A DNA stretch of 64,000 bases from Flavobacterium ammoniigenes (GTDB lineage Bacteria; Bacteroidota; Bacteroidia; Flavobacteriales; Flavobacteriaceae), in assembly GCF_020886055.1 (NCBI RefSeq), contig NZ_AP025184.1, positions 806,001 through 870,000 of the forward strand, given 5' to 3'. The notes beneath the pieces are model-generated. The model had not been told where the DNA came from. It searched no databases and was given only the letters and a program-made list of their open reading frames with translations. Position numbers and translations under genes: made by a program. Positions 1-8,636 of the stretch are shown piece after piece; positions within the stretch are counted from its first letter, which is position 1; the number at the start of each line of letters is the position of its first letter.

Positions 1-461
1 GCCGCACGAACCGCTCCCATCAAAGAGAACTTATTATTCGAAGCCCAACCTCCAATCATGATTCCGTAAACTCCAACAGAAACTACTCCGAAGAAGTACA
101 ATAATCCAATATTTAAATCGGTTGCTTGTAATAAAATATCACGTCCAAACAAATGTAATTTATCGCCCCAAGGAATTACAGCACTGGTCATTAAAGCCGT
201 ACTCATGGCAATAGCAGGTCCTACGAAGAATAAAAATCGGTTGGGTGTATTCGGTTCAAATTCTTCTTTCGAGAACAATTTCAAACCATCTGCAAGTGGT
301 TGAAGTAAACCTCCAAAACCGGCACGGTTAGGACCTACACGGTCTTGTAAAAAGGCAGCTACTTTACGTTCTGCCCAAGTAGAGTACATCGCCATAATCA
401 TCGTCACAGCGAAAACCACTACAATAACAACACTTTTTTCTATAATAAAGGTACTATCCAT
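1..461 (-). CDS. nuoH: NADH-quinone oxidoreductase subunit H, 3' part missing
   Basis: Membrane subunit of complex I next to the quinone site, linking the peripheral arm to the proton pumps. The ATG is at 459-461 on the minus strand, directly after the nuoG stop. About 153 N-terminal residues are visible before the window edge. They include a first membrane helix rich in Ile and Val, followed by the conserved NuoH block AERKVAAFLQDRVGPNRAG, which belongs to the quinone-chamber loop, then LQPLADGLKLFSKE. Further hydrophobic segments follow (FLFFVGPAIAMSTALM; LYFFGVVSVGVYGIMIGGWASNN). It is the last visible gene of the nuoA-H series, and nuoIJKLMN would be expected to the left. Identity is certain; the missing part cannot be judged. 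Confidence 0.96.
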   Translation of the reverse strand, partial: MDSTFIIEKSVVIVVVFAVTMIMAMYSTWAERKVAAFLQDRVGPNRAGFGGLLQPLADGLKLFSKEEFEPNTPNRFLFFVGPAIAMSTALMTSAVIPWGDKLHLFGRDILLQATDLNIGLLYFFGVVSVGVYGIMIGGWASNNKFSLMGAVRA

Positions 462-464
462 TGC

Positions 465-1490
465 TTATGATTTTTGGTTGTTGGTGTCCAATGGAAATTC
501 AGCCATACTGATTTTTTTACGGTCTTCTTCTCTACCTGCAAGAATTTTCTCTTCGGTATTAATCACCACTTTTTCTAATTTGTGGTTGTATTTATTTTGA
601 TTGATAACTGAATCTTTTTCAAACGCTCTTGGTCCTTCAATGGTCCAATCGTTGACATCTTTATGGTCAAAACGACATCCGTTACAAATGAATTCTTCTA
701 CTTCATGGTACTCGTCTTTTCTTCCAGTTACTCTTTGGATTTCGTCACCAAACATCCAAACGGTTGTTTTTCCGCAACACTTATCACAATCTCTGTGCGC
801 GTTGTACGGTTTGCTGAACCACACTCTCGATTTGAATCGGAACGTTTTATCAGTCAAAGCACCAACTGGGCAAACATCAATCATGTTGCCAGAGAATTCA
901 TTGTCAATTGCTTTCGAGATACAAGTTGAAATGTTAGCGTGATCGCCACGATCCATAACACCATGTACTCTATCATCTGTCAATTGATCGGCTACTTGAA
1001 CACAACGTTGGCATAAAATACAACGGTTCATGTGCAATTGAATATTTGGTCCAATATCTTCTGGTTCAAAAGTTCTTTTCTCTTCGATATAACGAGTTTG
1101 TGATTTTCCGTGTTCGAAACTCAAGTTTTGCAAATCACATTCGCCGGCTTGGTCACACACTGGACAATCCAAAGGATGGTTGATTAGCAAGAATTCAGTA
1201 ACTGATTTTCTAGCCTCAGTAACTCGTTCCGAAGATTTCGAGTTCACTTCCATTCCGTCCATACATCCTGTTACACAAGACGCCATTAGTTTTGGCATGG
1301 GTCTCGGGTCGGCTTCACTTCCTTTAGAAACTTCGACTAAACAACAACGGCATTTTCCACCGCTTCCTTTTAGTTTAGAATAATAGCACATGGCTGGCGG
1401 TACTACTTCACCACCAATCATTCGCGCTGCTTGCAGGATGGTTGTTCCTGGTTCTACTTCTATTGACTGACCGTCTATTGTTACTTTCAT
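465..1490 (-). CDS. nuoG: NADH-quinone oxidoreductase subunit G, short form (Fe-S domains only)
   Basis: Electron-carrying subunit of the complex I peripheral arm, 341 residues. An N-terminal 2Fe-2S ferredoxin domain shows C35, C47, C50 and C72. The His-Cys 4Fe-4S site follows (H105, C109, C112, C118), then a CxxCxxC site (C157, C160, C163) with C207. A further Cys group (C235, C238, C239, C269, C272) resembles the start of the NuoG molybdopterin-like domain. The long C-terminal molybdopterin oxidoreductase-like domain of usual NuoG proteins (about 700-900 residues) is absent. The C-terminus is charged and the stop is followed at once by nuoH, so this looks like the natural short form rather than a frameshift. 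I believe this form is usual in Flavobacteria, but that is from memory. Confidence 0.93.
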   Translation of the reverse strand: MKVTIDGQSIEVEPGTTILQAARMIGGEVVPPAMCYYSKLKGSGGKCRCCLVEVSKGSEADPRPMPKLMASCVTGCMDGMEVNSKSSERVTEARKSVTEFLLINHPLDCPVCDQAGECDLQNLSFEHGKSQTRYIEEKRTFEPEDIGPNIQLHMNRCILCQRCVQVADQLTDDRVHGVMDRGDHANISTCISKAIDNEFSGNMIDVCPVGALTDKTFRFKSRVWFSKPYNAHRDCDKCCGKTTVWMFGDEIQRVTGRKDEYHEVEEFICNGCRFDHKDVNDWTIEGPRAFEKDSVINQNKYNHKLEKVVINTEEKILAGREEDRKKISMAEFPLDTNNQKS

Positions 1491-1541
1491 ATTATTAGTT
1501 GTTGGTTGTTGGATGATAGTTTAACTATAAGCCTTCAACTT

Positions 1542-2909
1542 TTATACGGTTTGTTTTGCTACTAAATGTCTCACTTTTTCAAATGGTTCATTGACAAAAT
1601 GGTCTCTATGTTTGATTTTTTCTGGGAAACGAATATGGTATTCAAATTCCTCTCTAAAATGACGAATCGCAGCAGCAACAGGCCAAGAAGCAGCATCACC
1701 TAAGGGACAAATGGTGTTCCCTTCGATTTTACTTTGAATGCTCAAAAGCAATTCAATATCTTCTTCACGACCGTGACCGTTTTCGATTCGGTGTAATACT
1801 TTTTCCAACCAACCAGTTCCTTCTCTACATGGCGTACATTGACCACAGCTTTCATGATGGTAAAAACGAGAGAAATTCCAAGTGTTACGAACAATACAAG
1901 CGGTATCGTCATACACTATAAATCCTCCTGAACCCAACATGGATCCGGTAGCAAAACCTCCGTCAGACAAACTTTCGTAGGTCATCAATCGGTCTTCACC
2001 AGCGGCGGTTTTGTAAATTAAATTGGCAGGCAAAATTGGCACTGAACTTCCTCCTGGAACAAAGGCCTTCAAAGGTCGGTCAGAACTCATTCCGCCTAAA
2101 TATTCGTCAGAATTCATGAATTCGTATACGCTTAATCCCATTTCAATTTCATATACTCCTGGATTTTTAATGTTTCCTGAAGCTGAAATTAATTTGGTTC
2201 CTGTAGAACGTCCCACCCCAATTTTAGCATAATCAGCACCTGAATTGTTTACAATCCAAGGCACAGCCGAAATAGTTTCTACGTTATTCACCACTGTTGG
2301 GTTAGCCCAAAGTCCTGATACCGCAGGGAAAGGCGGTTTGATACGTGGGTTACCACGTTTACCTTCTAATGATTCGATTAATGCAGTTTCTTCACCACAG
2401 ATGTAAGCCCCAGCACCACAATGAACATATAATTCTAAGTCGTAACCAGTTCCTAATATATTTTTACCCAACCAACCAGCAGCTTTCGCTTCGGCGATGG
2501 CTCTTTCTAATATTTTATAGACCCACATGTACTCTCCACGAATGTAGATGTAAGAGCGGTTTGCACCCAAGGCATAACTCGAAGTAATCATTCCCTCTAT
2601 TAACAAGTGCGGAATGTACTCCATTAAGAAACGGTCTTTGAAAGTTCCCGGTTCTGATTCGTCAGCATTACATACTAAATGTCTTGGCTTTCCTGATTTT
2701 TTATCAATGAAACTCCATTTCATTCCGGCAGGGAAACCGGCACCACCACGTCCACGTAGCCCCGAAGTTTTTACTTCTTCAACTACTTCGTCAGGGGTTA
2801 ATGTTTTTAGGGCTTTTTCTACAGAGGCATACCCACCATTTTGACGGTATACTTCGTAGGTTTTAATCCCTGGAATATTGATTTTGTCTAGTAATATTTT
2901 TTGTGACAT
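1542..2909 (-). CDS. nuoF: NADH-quinone oxidoreductase subunit F
   Basis: Flavoprotein subunit that oxidises NADH through FMN and passes electrons to cluster N3. The 455-residue length is typical. The Gly-rich nucleotide-binding region appears early (GLRGRGGAGFPAGMKW), followed by the NAD/FMN region with CNADESEPGTFKDR and CGAGAYICGEETALIESLEG. The N3 cluster ligands sit in ESCGQCTPCREG (C355, C358, C361) with C401 in the ICPLGD motif. The gene lies between nuoE (1 bp gap upstream) and nuoG in the usual order. Start at ATG 2907-2909. Confidence 0.97.
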   Translation of the reverse strand: MSQKILLDKINIPGIKTYEVYRQNGGYASVEKALKTLTPDEVVEEVKTSGLRGRGGAGFPAGMKWSFIDKKSGKPRHLVCNADESEPGTFKDRFLMEYIPHLLIEGMITSSYALGANRSYIYIRGEYMWVYKILERAIAEAKAAGWLGKNILGTGYDLELYVHCGAGAYICGEETALIESLEGKRGNPRIKPPFPAVSGLWANPTVVNNVETISAVPWIVNNSGADYAKIGVGRSTGTKLISASGNIKNPGVYEIEMGLSVYEFMNSDEYLGGMSSDRPLKAFVPGGSSVPILPANLIYKTAAGEDRLMTYESLSDGGFATGSMLGSGGFIVYDDTACIVRNTWNFSRFYHHESCGQCTPCREGTGWLEKVLHRIENGHGREEDIELLLSIQSKIEGNTICPLGDAASWPVAAAIRHFREEFEYHIRFPEKIKHRDHFVNEPFEKVRHLVAKQTV

Positions 2910-2910
2910 C

Positions 2911-3441
2911 TTATTTATCGTGTAAGATTATTTTACCCGCTTTGGCCTCTTCAATAATTTGGTCGATCTTTTGTTCGTTCAAATGCTCTTTGTAGAAATC
3001 GCCTAGCTGCATCATTGGGGCATACCCACAAGCACCTAAACATTCTACTCCGCGCACTTCAAAAAGACCATCTGCAGTAATTTCGCCCACTTTTACGCCT
3101 AACTTTTCACAAGTGTAGTCCATTAGGTTTTCAACTCCGTTCAAACAGCAAGGAGAAGTTTGGCAAAACTCAAACATGTATTTTCCAATCGGTTTTAAAT
3201 TGAACATGGTATAAAAAGTAGCTACTTCGTATACTTCAACCGGTTTAATGTGAAGGATTTCAGCCACTTTATCCATTAACTCAATACTCAACCAATTTTG
3301 GTGTGCATCTTGTACTTCGTGCAAAACAGGAATCAAAGCTGATTTTCTGTTTTCTTCAGGATAATGACCAATTAATTCATTGATGCGATTCATCAAGGCT
3401 TCGGTCATATTTATTTCTTGTTTGTGTAAGGTACGTTCCAT
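2911..3441 (-). CDS. nuoE: NADH-quinone oxidoreductase subunit E
   Basis: Thioredoxin-fold subunit of the NADH dehydrogenase module, carrying 2Fe-2S cluster N1a. The four ligands are visible as C93, C98, C134 and C138 (C-x4-C and C-x3-C), counted from the first ATG. An N-terminal helical part (IPVLHEVQDAHQNWL) is typical of the family. Two starts are possible: ATG 3439-3441, three bases after the nuoD stop, or an in-frame ATG eleven codons later. The second would give a length of 165, closer to the family norm. The upstream start is kept because it is tightly coupled to nuoD. Confidence 0.95.
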   Translation of the reverse strand: MERTLHKQEINMTEALMNRINELIGHYPEENRKSALIPVLHEVQDAHQNWLSIELMDKVAEILHIKPVEVYEVATFYTMFNLKPIGKYMFEFCQTSPCCLNGVENLMDYTCEKLGVKVGEITADGLFEVRGVECLGACGYAPMMQLGDFYKEHLNEQKIDQIIEEAKAGKIILHDK

Positions 3442-3444
3442 AAT

Positions 3445-4680
3445 TTATGCGTCTAATTCTCCGGCAATAACATTTAAACTTGATAAAATGACAATCGCAT
3501 CCGAAAGCATCGCGCCTTTTATCATTTCTGGATAGGCTTGGTAATAAATAAAACAAGGTCTGCGGAAATGCAATCTGTAAGGCGTACGGCTTCCGTCAGT
3601 AACTAAATAGAATCCAATTTCTCCGTTTCCACCTTCCACGGGATGGTAAATTTCTGCTACTGGAACCGGAACTTCTCCCATTACAATTTTGAAGTGGTAA
3701 ATCAAAGACTCCATATTATGGTAAACGTCTTCTTTTGGAGGCAAGTAGTATTCCGGAACATCAGCATGGTAAGGTCCTTCAGGTAATTTTGCCAAAGCCT
3801 GACGAATGATGCTGATACTTTCCCAAACTTCAGCATTACGAACGCAAAAACGATCGTAGGTGTCTCCTGATTTTCCAACAGGAACGATAAAGTCAAAATC
3901 TTCGTAAGAACTGTACGGTTGTGCTACACGCACATCGTAATCTACTCCTGCAGCACGTAAGTTAGGTCCTGTAAATCCATAAGCCATAGCTTGTTCTGCT
4001 GTAATCGCACCTACATTTACGGTTCTGTCAATAAAGATTCTGTTTCTTTCAAATAGGTTTTCAAATTCTTTCCAGGCTACCGGAAATTCTTCCAAAAAAA
4101 CTTCTAATTTGCGGAAAGCTTCTGGCGACCAGTCTCTTTCGAAACCACCTATTCTTCCCATATTGGTTGTTAAACGGGCTCCACAAATTTCTTCGTAGAT
4201 TTCGTATACTTTTTCTCTAAATTGGAACACATACAAAAATCCCGTATAAGCACCTGTATCTACACCAAGAATAGAGTTACAAATCAAGTGATCTGTAATT
4301 CGAGCCAATTCCATTACGATAACACGTAAATACTGAGCTCTTTTTGGAACTTCAATATCCAATAGTTTTTCTAAAGTCATCCACCATCCCATATTGTTAA
4401 TAGGAGAGGAGCAATAGTTCATTCTATCGGTAAGTGGTGTAATTTGGTAAAACGGTCGATTTTCTGCAATTTTTTCAAAAGCTCTATGGATGTAGCCAAT
4501 GGTTGGTTCTGCTTCCAAGATTCTTTCTCCGTCCATCAACAAGATATTTTGAAAAATACCGTGTGTTGCTGGGTGAGTAGGCCCCAAGTTCAGAATAGAA
4601 AGCTCGCTTCCGTCTTCATTATGGCGCTCTTTGATTATTTTAGCATAGCGATGCTCTGGTGGTAATAATAGTTCTGACAT
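3445..4680 (-). CDS. nuoD: NADH-quinone oxidoreductase subunit D
   Basis: 49-kDa-type subunit that forms the quinone-binding cavity with NuoB. It is 411 residues, is not fused to NuoC, and shows family blocks such as NLGPTHPATHG near the N-terminus, EKIAENRPFYQITPLTDRMNY, TTNMGRIGGFERDW and the C-terminal YRLHFRRPCF and SDAIVILSSLNVIAGELD. The Ni-binding cysteines of related hydrogenases are missing, as expected for complex I. It sits between nuoC and nuoE. Confidence 0.97.
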   Translation of the reverse strand: MSELLLPPEHRYAKIIKERHNEDGSELSILNLGPTHPATHGIFQNILLMDGERILEAEPTIGYIHRAFEKIAENRPFYQITPLTDRMNYCSSPINNMGWWMTLEKLLDIEVPKRAQYLRVIVMELARITDHLICNSILGVDTGAYTGFLYVFQFREKVYEIYEEICGARLTTNMGRIGGFERDWSPEAFRKLEVFLEEFPVAWKEFENLFERNRIFIDRTVNVGAITAEQAMAYGFTGPNLRAAGVDYDVRVAQPYSSYEDFDFIVPVGKSGDTYDRFCVRNAEVWESISIIRQALAKLPEGPYHADVPEYYLPPKEDVYHNMESLIYHFKIVMGEVPVPVAEIYHPVEGGNGEIGFYLVTDGSRTPYRLHFRRPCFIYYQAYPEMIKGAMLSDAIVILSSLNVIAGELDA

Positions 4681-4712
4681 TTAGCGAATGTGAAAAATTA
4701 TATATTGTTTTG

Positions 4713-5234
4713 TTAGCAATTTGCTGTTGTTCTTCCGAAGAAACGATCGTCTTTATCCGTTCTTCCGCTGTCTTCCATTGGAAATTCTTTTCGCATTGGA
4801 AAAGAAACCATTTCGTCCATATTTAAAATACGTTTCAATTGAGGGTGACCAATGAAATTGATGCCGTAAAAATCGTAAGCTTCTCTTTCCATCCAATTAG
4901 AACTTAAGAAAATATTTGATACGGTTTTGATTTCAGGATTGTTCCCGCTTAGAAACGCTTTGATTTTAATTCGTTTGTTTTCGTACCAATTGTGCATATG
5001 GTAAACCACTGCAAATTGTCTTGCTTCTTCATTATCTGGGTAATGAATCCCACATAAATCTGTCAAAAAGTGAAAACGTAAAACAGGATCGTTTTTTAAG
5101 AAAAGGATAACGGCTGTAATTTTATCAGCGGCGACTTCAAATGAAAAAATATCTTTTTCTTGATTGAATTGAAAAACATCGGAACCAAAAGTGGCTACTA
5201 ATTTTTCTTGTATTTCGTTTGTTTCTAAAGCCAT
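4713..5234 (-). CDS. nuoC: NADH-quinone oxidoreductase subunit C
   Basis: 30-kDa-type subunit of the hydrophilic arm, 173 residues. The family signature lies in the second half: SNWMEREAYDFYGINFIGHP, then LKRILNMDE and FPMRKEFP. The N-terminal half (FHFLTDLCGIHYPDN, FAVVYHMHNW) also fits. It is separate from NuoD, as in most bacteria outside the gamma-proteobacteria. Four bases separate its start from the nuoB stop, and about 30 bases separate its stop from nuoD. Confidence 0.95.
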   Translation of the reverse strand: MALETNEIQEKLVATFGSDVFQFNQEKDIFSFEVAADKITAVILFLKNDPVLRFHFLTDLCGIHYPDNEEARQFAVVYHMHNWYENKRIKIKAFLSGNNPEIKTVSNIFLSSNWMEREAYDFYGINFIGHPQLKRILNMDEMVSFPMRKEFPMEDSGRTDKDDRFFGRTTANC

Positions 5235-5238
5235 CGTG

Positions 5239-5787
5239 TTATTTGATATTATAAGAAGCTAATAATTCTTGGTACTCTGGAGAACTTCTTCTTCTAACCG
5301 ATTCGTTTTTAACGATTTCTTGCAATTTCATCACCCCGTCTACAATTTGTTCTGGTCTTGGAGGACAACCCGGAACATAAACGTCTACTGGAATTACTTT
5401 GTCAATTCCTTGTAAAACAGAATAAGTGTCAAAAATACCTCCTGAAGAAGCACAAGCGCCAACGGCGATTACCCAACGAGGTTCTGACATTTGTTCGTAT
5501 ACCTGACGTAAAATGGGCGCCATTTTTTTAGAAATAGTTCCCATAACCATCAACATATCGGCTTGACGTGGAGAAAAACTCACACGCTCAGAACCAAAAC
5601 GAGCTAGATCATAGTGAGAAGCCATAGTGGCCATAAATTCAATTCCGCAACAAGATGTTGCGAAAGGTAAAGGCCAAAGTGAATTGGCACGAGCCAAACC
5701 TACTACATCATTTAGCTTTGTAGCGAAGAAACCTTCTCCTACAACTCCTTCCGGCGGCGCTACCATTGTTGTTTTTGAATCACTCAT
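5239..5787 (-). CDS. nuoB: NADH-quinone oxidoreductase subunit B
   Basis: Carries cluster N2, the last Fe-S centre before quinone. All four ligands are visible: the tandem C46 and C47 in FATSCCGIEFMA, C112 in VGACASSGG and C141 in VPGCPPRPEQ. The 182-residue length is normal. It lies between nuoA (about 40 bp upstream) and nuoC (4 bp gap). The conserved motif order leaves no real alternative. Confidence 0.97.
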   Translation of the reverse strand: MSDSKTTMVAPPEGVVGEGFFATKLNDVVGLARANSLWPLPFATSCCGIEFMATMASHYDLARFGSERVSFSPRQADMLMVMGTISKKMAPILRQVYEQMSEPRWVIAVGACASSGGIFDTYSVLQGIDKVIPVDVYVPGCPPRPEQIVDGVMKLQEIVKNESVRRRSSPEYQELLASYNIK

Positions 5788-5827
5788 TTCGAATTCGTAT
5801 TTTTTTGAATTGATATTTTTAAATTAA

Positions 5828-6193
5828 TTATTCCCAGTCTAGTGCTTTTTTCTTGATGATGTAGAAGAATCCTACTAACAACAAAAGCATAAAAACGACC
5901 ATTTTAATCATCCCTTCTATTCCTAATTCTTTGAAGTTGATTGCCCAAGGATATAAGAAAATAACTTCCACATCGAATAATACGAAAAGGATAGCTACGA
6001 CAAAATATTTTACAGAGAAAGGAATACGTGCATTTCCTACTGATTCAATACCACATTCAAAGTTTTTGTCTTTGGATTGAGAGGTTCTTTTTGGACCTAA
6101 TTTTCCAGAAACAAATATGGTACCTGCCACAAAACCAACTGCTAAAAGCAGCTGCATGAAAATTGGAATATAATTCAATTGTTCTGATTGCAT
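5828..6193 (-). CDS. nuoA: NADH-quinone oxidoreductase subunit A
   Basis: Small membrane subunit of complex I and first gene of the operon. The chosen start, ATG at 6191-6193 (MQSEQLNYIPIF), gives 121 residues with three membrane helices: FMQLLLAVGFVAGTIFVSG, FVVAILFVLFDVEVIFLYPWA and MIKMVVFMLLLLVGFFYII. The conserved loop has FECGIESVG and the DVEVIFLYPWA motif. The frame stays open upstream to a TTG at 6241, but a good promoter (6226-6257) lies inside that extension. The longer form is therefore rejected. Confidence 0.95.
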   Translation of the reverse strand: MQSEQLNYIPIFMQLLLAVGFVAGTIFVSGKLGPKRTSQSKDKNFECGIESVGNARIPFSVKYFVVAILFVLFDVEVIFLYPWAINFKELGIEGMIKMVVFMLLLLVGFFYIIKKKALDWE

Positions 6194-6225
6194 AATTATT
6201 TGGATTTTTTGTTGAATTTTAGCCA

Positions 6226-6257
6226 CAAAGATAACTTTCAACTAATTAAAACACAAG
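6226..6257 (-). promoter_or_regulatory. nuo operon promoter
   Basis: Read on the minus strand, CTTG at 6254-6257 is followed by a spacer of about 20 bases and then TATCTTTG at 6226-6233. This matches the Bacteroidetes sigma consensus (TTTG, spacer, TAnnTTTG). The expected transcript starts about 25 bases before the nuoA ATG. Confidence 0.65.
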
Positions 6258-6369
6258 CGGAAATCCGAATTTAATCGTACTAAAAATCTAAAAAACAGCT
6301 TATTTTTATTGATTATAAATAAAGAGGTAGTTGATACTTGTGTTTAAGGAGTTTAAAAAAACAGTAAAC

Positions 6370-6400
6370 AAAAAAACGCCCCGATATTTATCGGGGCGTT
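6370..6400 (-). terminator. Rho-independent terminator after the cold-shock gene
   Basis: Perfect 12 bp stem, 6375-6386 with 6389-6400 (arm AACGCCCCGATA), followed on the minus strand by a run of T residues. It ends the cspA transcript and lies before the nuo promoter, which insulates the operon. Confidence 0.88.
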
Positions 6401-6437
6401 TAGACCATTCTCAGGCTAAAAAAATATTTTTTTCAGC

Positions 6438-6632
6438 TTAGATAACAGCTACTTGTGCAGCTACTTTTCCTTTTCTTCCTTCTTCTTCTACGTAGCTCAC
6501 TCTGTCACCTTCGCGTAATTCTTCCGCTGTGATTCCTGATGCATGAACGAAGATGTCTTTTCCTGTTTCTTCGTCCGTAATGAATCCATAACCTTTTGAT
6601 TCATTAAAAAATTTAACTGTACCTGTACGCAT
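6438..6632 (-). CDS. Cold-shock domain protein (CspA family)
   Basis: Single-stranded nucleic acid-binding protein of 64 residues made of one cold-shock domain. RNP1 is KGYGFI at residues 13-18 and RNP2 is DIFVHAS at 26-32, both with the aromatic residues that stack on bases. The protein lies between its own promoter-like element (6662-6669) and a strong terminator, so it is probably monocistronic. The family acts as RNA chaperones in cold or growth transitions. Whether this copy is cold-induced cannot be read from the sequence, and the leader is short, unlike E. coli cspA. Confidence 0.94.
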   Translation of the reverse strand: MRTGTVKFFNESKGYGFITDEETGKDIFVHASGITAEELREGDRVSYVEEEGRKGKVAAQVAVI

Positions 6633-6661
6633 TGTAATAGTAATAATAATTTATAATAGAA

Positions 6662-6669
6662 CAAATGTA
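6662..6669 (-). promoter_or_regulatory. -7 element of the cold-shock gene promoter
   Basis: TACATTTG on the minus strand matches TAnnTTTG, 30 bases before the ATG. The -33 element is weak (TTTC-like). Confidence 0.5.
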
Positions 6670-6757
6670 GTATTAAATATAATACGAAATGCGTTTTTGA
6701 TTTTTATTTTGCAAAAATATTGATTTTCAACGTTTTCTGACTAAATTATCAGTTCTA

Positions 6758-8512
6758 CTACGCTTGAATATTCAATTGAATGTGTAATTCTTTCAATTGT
6801 GCGTCATCAATAGTTGAAGGTGCGTCAATCATGACATCGCGTCCCGAATTGTTTTTTGGGAATGCAATAAAATCACGAATGGTTTCTTGCCCCCCTAAAA
6901 TTGCAACTAAACGGTCCAATCCAAAGGCTAAGCCACCGTGAGGAGGAGCGCCAAATTGGAAGGCATCCATCAAGAACCCAAATTGGGCTTTAGCTTCTTC
7001 AGGGGTAAAACCTAAATATTTAAACATCAATTCTTGTGTGGCTTTGTCGTGAATACGAATCGAACCTCCGCCAATTTCATTTCCGTTCAATACCATATCA
7101 TAGGCATTGGCACGCACTTTTCCTGGCTCAGTTGCCAATAAGTTAATATCTTCTGGTTTAGGAGACGTAAACGGGTGGTGCATTGCATGGTAACGACCAC
7201 TTTCTTCATCAAATTCTAATAATGGGAAATCAACCACCCATAATGGTGCAAATTCGTCTGGTTTTCTCAAACCTAAACGAGTCGCTAATTCCATTCGTAA
7301 AGCCGAAAGTTGTCCTCTGGTTTTGTTTGCAGGTCCTGATAAGACAAAAATCATATCGCCTGGTTGTGCTTGTGTGGCTTTAGCCCAGTGTGCCAAATCG
7401 TCTTGATCGTAAAATTTATCTACAGATGATTTGTAGGTCCCATCGTCGTTGCATTTTACATAGACCATTCCTGAAGCACCAATTTGTGGGCGTTTTACCC
7501 AATCAATCAAAGCATCAATTTCTTTTCGAGTGTAATTTCCAGCGCCTGGAACAGCAATTCCTACTACTAATTCAGCGGTATTAAAAACGGGGAAATCCTT
7601 ATGTTGTGCTACAGCATTTAGTTCGCCAAATTCCATTCCGAAACGAATGTCTGGCTTGTCATTTCCGTAGGTTTTCATGGCATAATCGTAGGTAATTCTT
7701 GGAAATTTGGCTACTTCAACACCTTTTATTTCTTTTAATAAATGACGGGTTAGTCCTTCAAAAACATTCAAAATATCTTCTTGTTCTACAAAGGCCATTT
7801 CGCAGTCAATTTGAGTAAACTCGGGTTGTCTGTCGGCACGTAAATCTTCGTCACGGAAACATTTTACAATTTGGAAATACTTGTCCATACCACCTACCAT
7901 CAACAATTGTTTGAAAGTTTGAGGCGATTGGGGTAAAGCATAAAATTGTCCCTCGTTCATGCGCGAAGGCACCACAAAATCTCTTGCTCCTTCCGGAGTC
8001 GATTTGATTAAATAGGGTGTTTCTACTTCGCAAAAATCCAAATCAGAAAGGTATTTTCGTACTTCCATGGCCACTTTGTGACGGAAAAGCAAACTGTTTT
8101 TTACTGGATTTCTTCGAATGTCAAGGTAACGGTATTTCATTCGGATGTCTTCACCGCCGTCTGTTTCATCTTCAATAGTGAAAGGAGGAGTCAAGGCCGC
8201 ATTCAAAATAGTCATCTCTGAAACCAAAATCTCAATTTCTCCGGTTGGGATAGTTGTATTTTTTGATTCACGCTCAATCACAGTTCCTTTTACTTGAATT
8301 ACAAATTCGCGTCCAAGGGTTTTAGCCAATTCAAAAACAGTTTTTTCGGTACGACTTTCGTCAAAAATCAATTGGGTTATTCCATAACGGTCGCGTAAAT
8401 CGACCCAATTCATAAATCCTTTATCGCGCGATTTTTGCACCCAACCCGCTAATGTTACTTCTGTATTGATATGTGAGGCGTTCAATTCGCCACAGTTATG
8501 ACTTCTGTACAT
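6758..8512 (-). CDS. aspS: Aspartyl-tRNA synthetase
   Basis: Class II synthetase that charges tRNA-Asp. The start at ATG 8510-8512 ([11 protein letters not shown]) gives 584 residues. The few extra in-frame codons upstream overlap the -7 promoter element and are not used. The domains are an N-terminal OB-fold anticodon-binding region ([23 protein letters not shown]), motif 2 ([21 protein letters not shown]), the GAD insertion domain of bacterial AspRS in the middle, and motif 3 ([19 protein letters not shown]). The length and the GAD insert are of the bacterial type. Whether it also charges tRNA-Asn depends on gatCAB, which is not in this window. Confidence 0.97.
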   Translation of the reverse strand: MYRSHNCGELNASHINTEVTLAGWVQKSRDKGFMNWVDLRDRYGITQLIFDESRTEKTVFELAKTLGREFVIQVKGTVIERESKNTTIPTGEIEILVSEMTILNAALTPPFTIEDETDGGEDIRMKYRYLDIRRNPVKNSLLFRHKVAMEVRKYLSDLDFCEVETPYLIKSTPEGARDFVVPSRMNEGQFYALPQSPQTFKQLLMVGGMDKYFQIVKCFRDEDLRADRQPEFTQIDCEMAFVEQEDILNVFEGLTRHLLKEIKGVEVAKFPRITYDYAMKTYGNDKPDIRFGMEFGELNAVAQHKDFPVFNTAELVVGIAVPGAGNYTRKEIDALIDWVKRPQIGASGMVYVKCNDDGTYKSSVDKFYDQDDLAHWAKATQAQPGDMIFVLSGPANKTRGQLSALRMELATRLGLRKPDEFAPLWVVDFPLLEFDEESGRYHAMHHPFTSPKPEDINLLATEPGKVRANAYDMVLNGNEIGGGSIRIHDKATQELMFKYLGFTPEEAKAQFGFLMDAFQFGAPPHGGLAFGLDRLVAILGGQETIRDFIAFPKNNSGRDVMIDAPSTIDDAQLKELHIQLNIQA

Positions 8513-8530
8513 GATTAAAAATATTTGATG

Positions 8531-8538
8531 CAAATTTA
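8531..8538 (-). promoter_or_regulatory. -7 element of the aspS promoter
   Basis: TAAATTTG followed by C on the minus strand, 18 bases before the chosen aspS ATG. It supports the shorter start. Confidence 0.5.
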
Positions 8539-8577
8539 GGACTAATTATGAATAAATGCAGGATAAAATTATAAGAA

Positions 8578-8609
8578 TAAAAAAACCTGCAAATTTTAGT
8601 TTGCAGGTT
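8578..8609 (-). terminator. Terminator of the efflux operon
   Basis: Stem 8584-8593 (AACCTGCAAA) pairs perfectly with 8600-8609, with a 6-base loop and a T-run on the minus strand. It sits directly after the RND pump stop. Confidence 0.85.
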
Positions 8610-8636
8610 CTTTATTCACTCTATTTAAAACATTTA

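Noticed and set aside
465..1490. Frameshifted or truncated pseudogene of nuoG
   Set aside because: All Fe-S ligands are kept, the stop is followed directly by an intact nuoH start, and no molybdopterin-domain remnant exists between them.
6194..6241. Longer NuoA from TTG 6241
   Set aside because: The extension contains the nuo promoter (6226-6233) and adds a non-conserved basic stretch.
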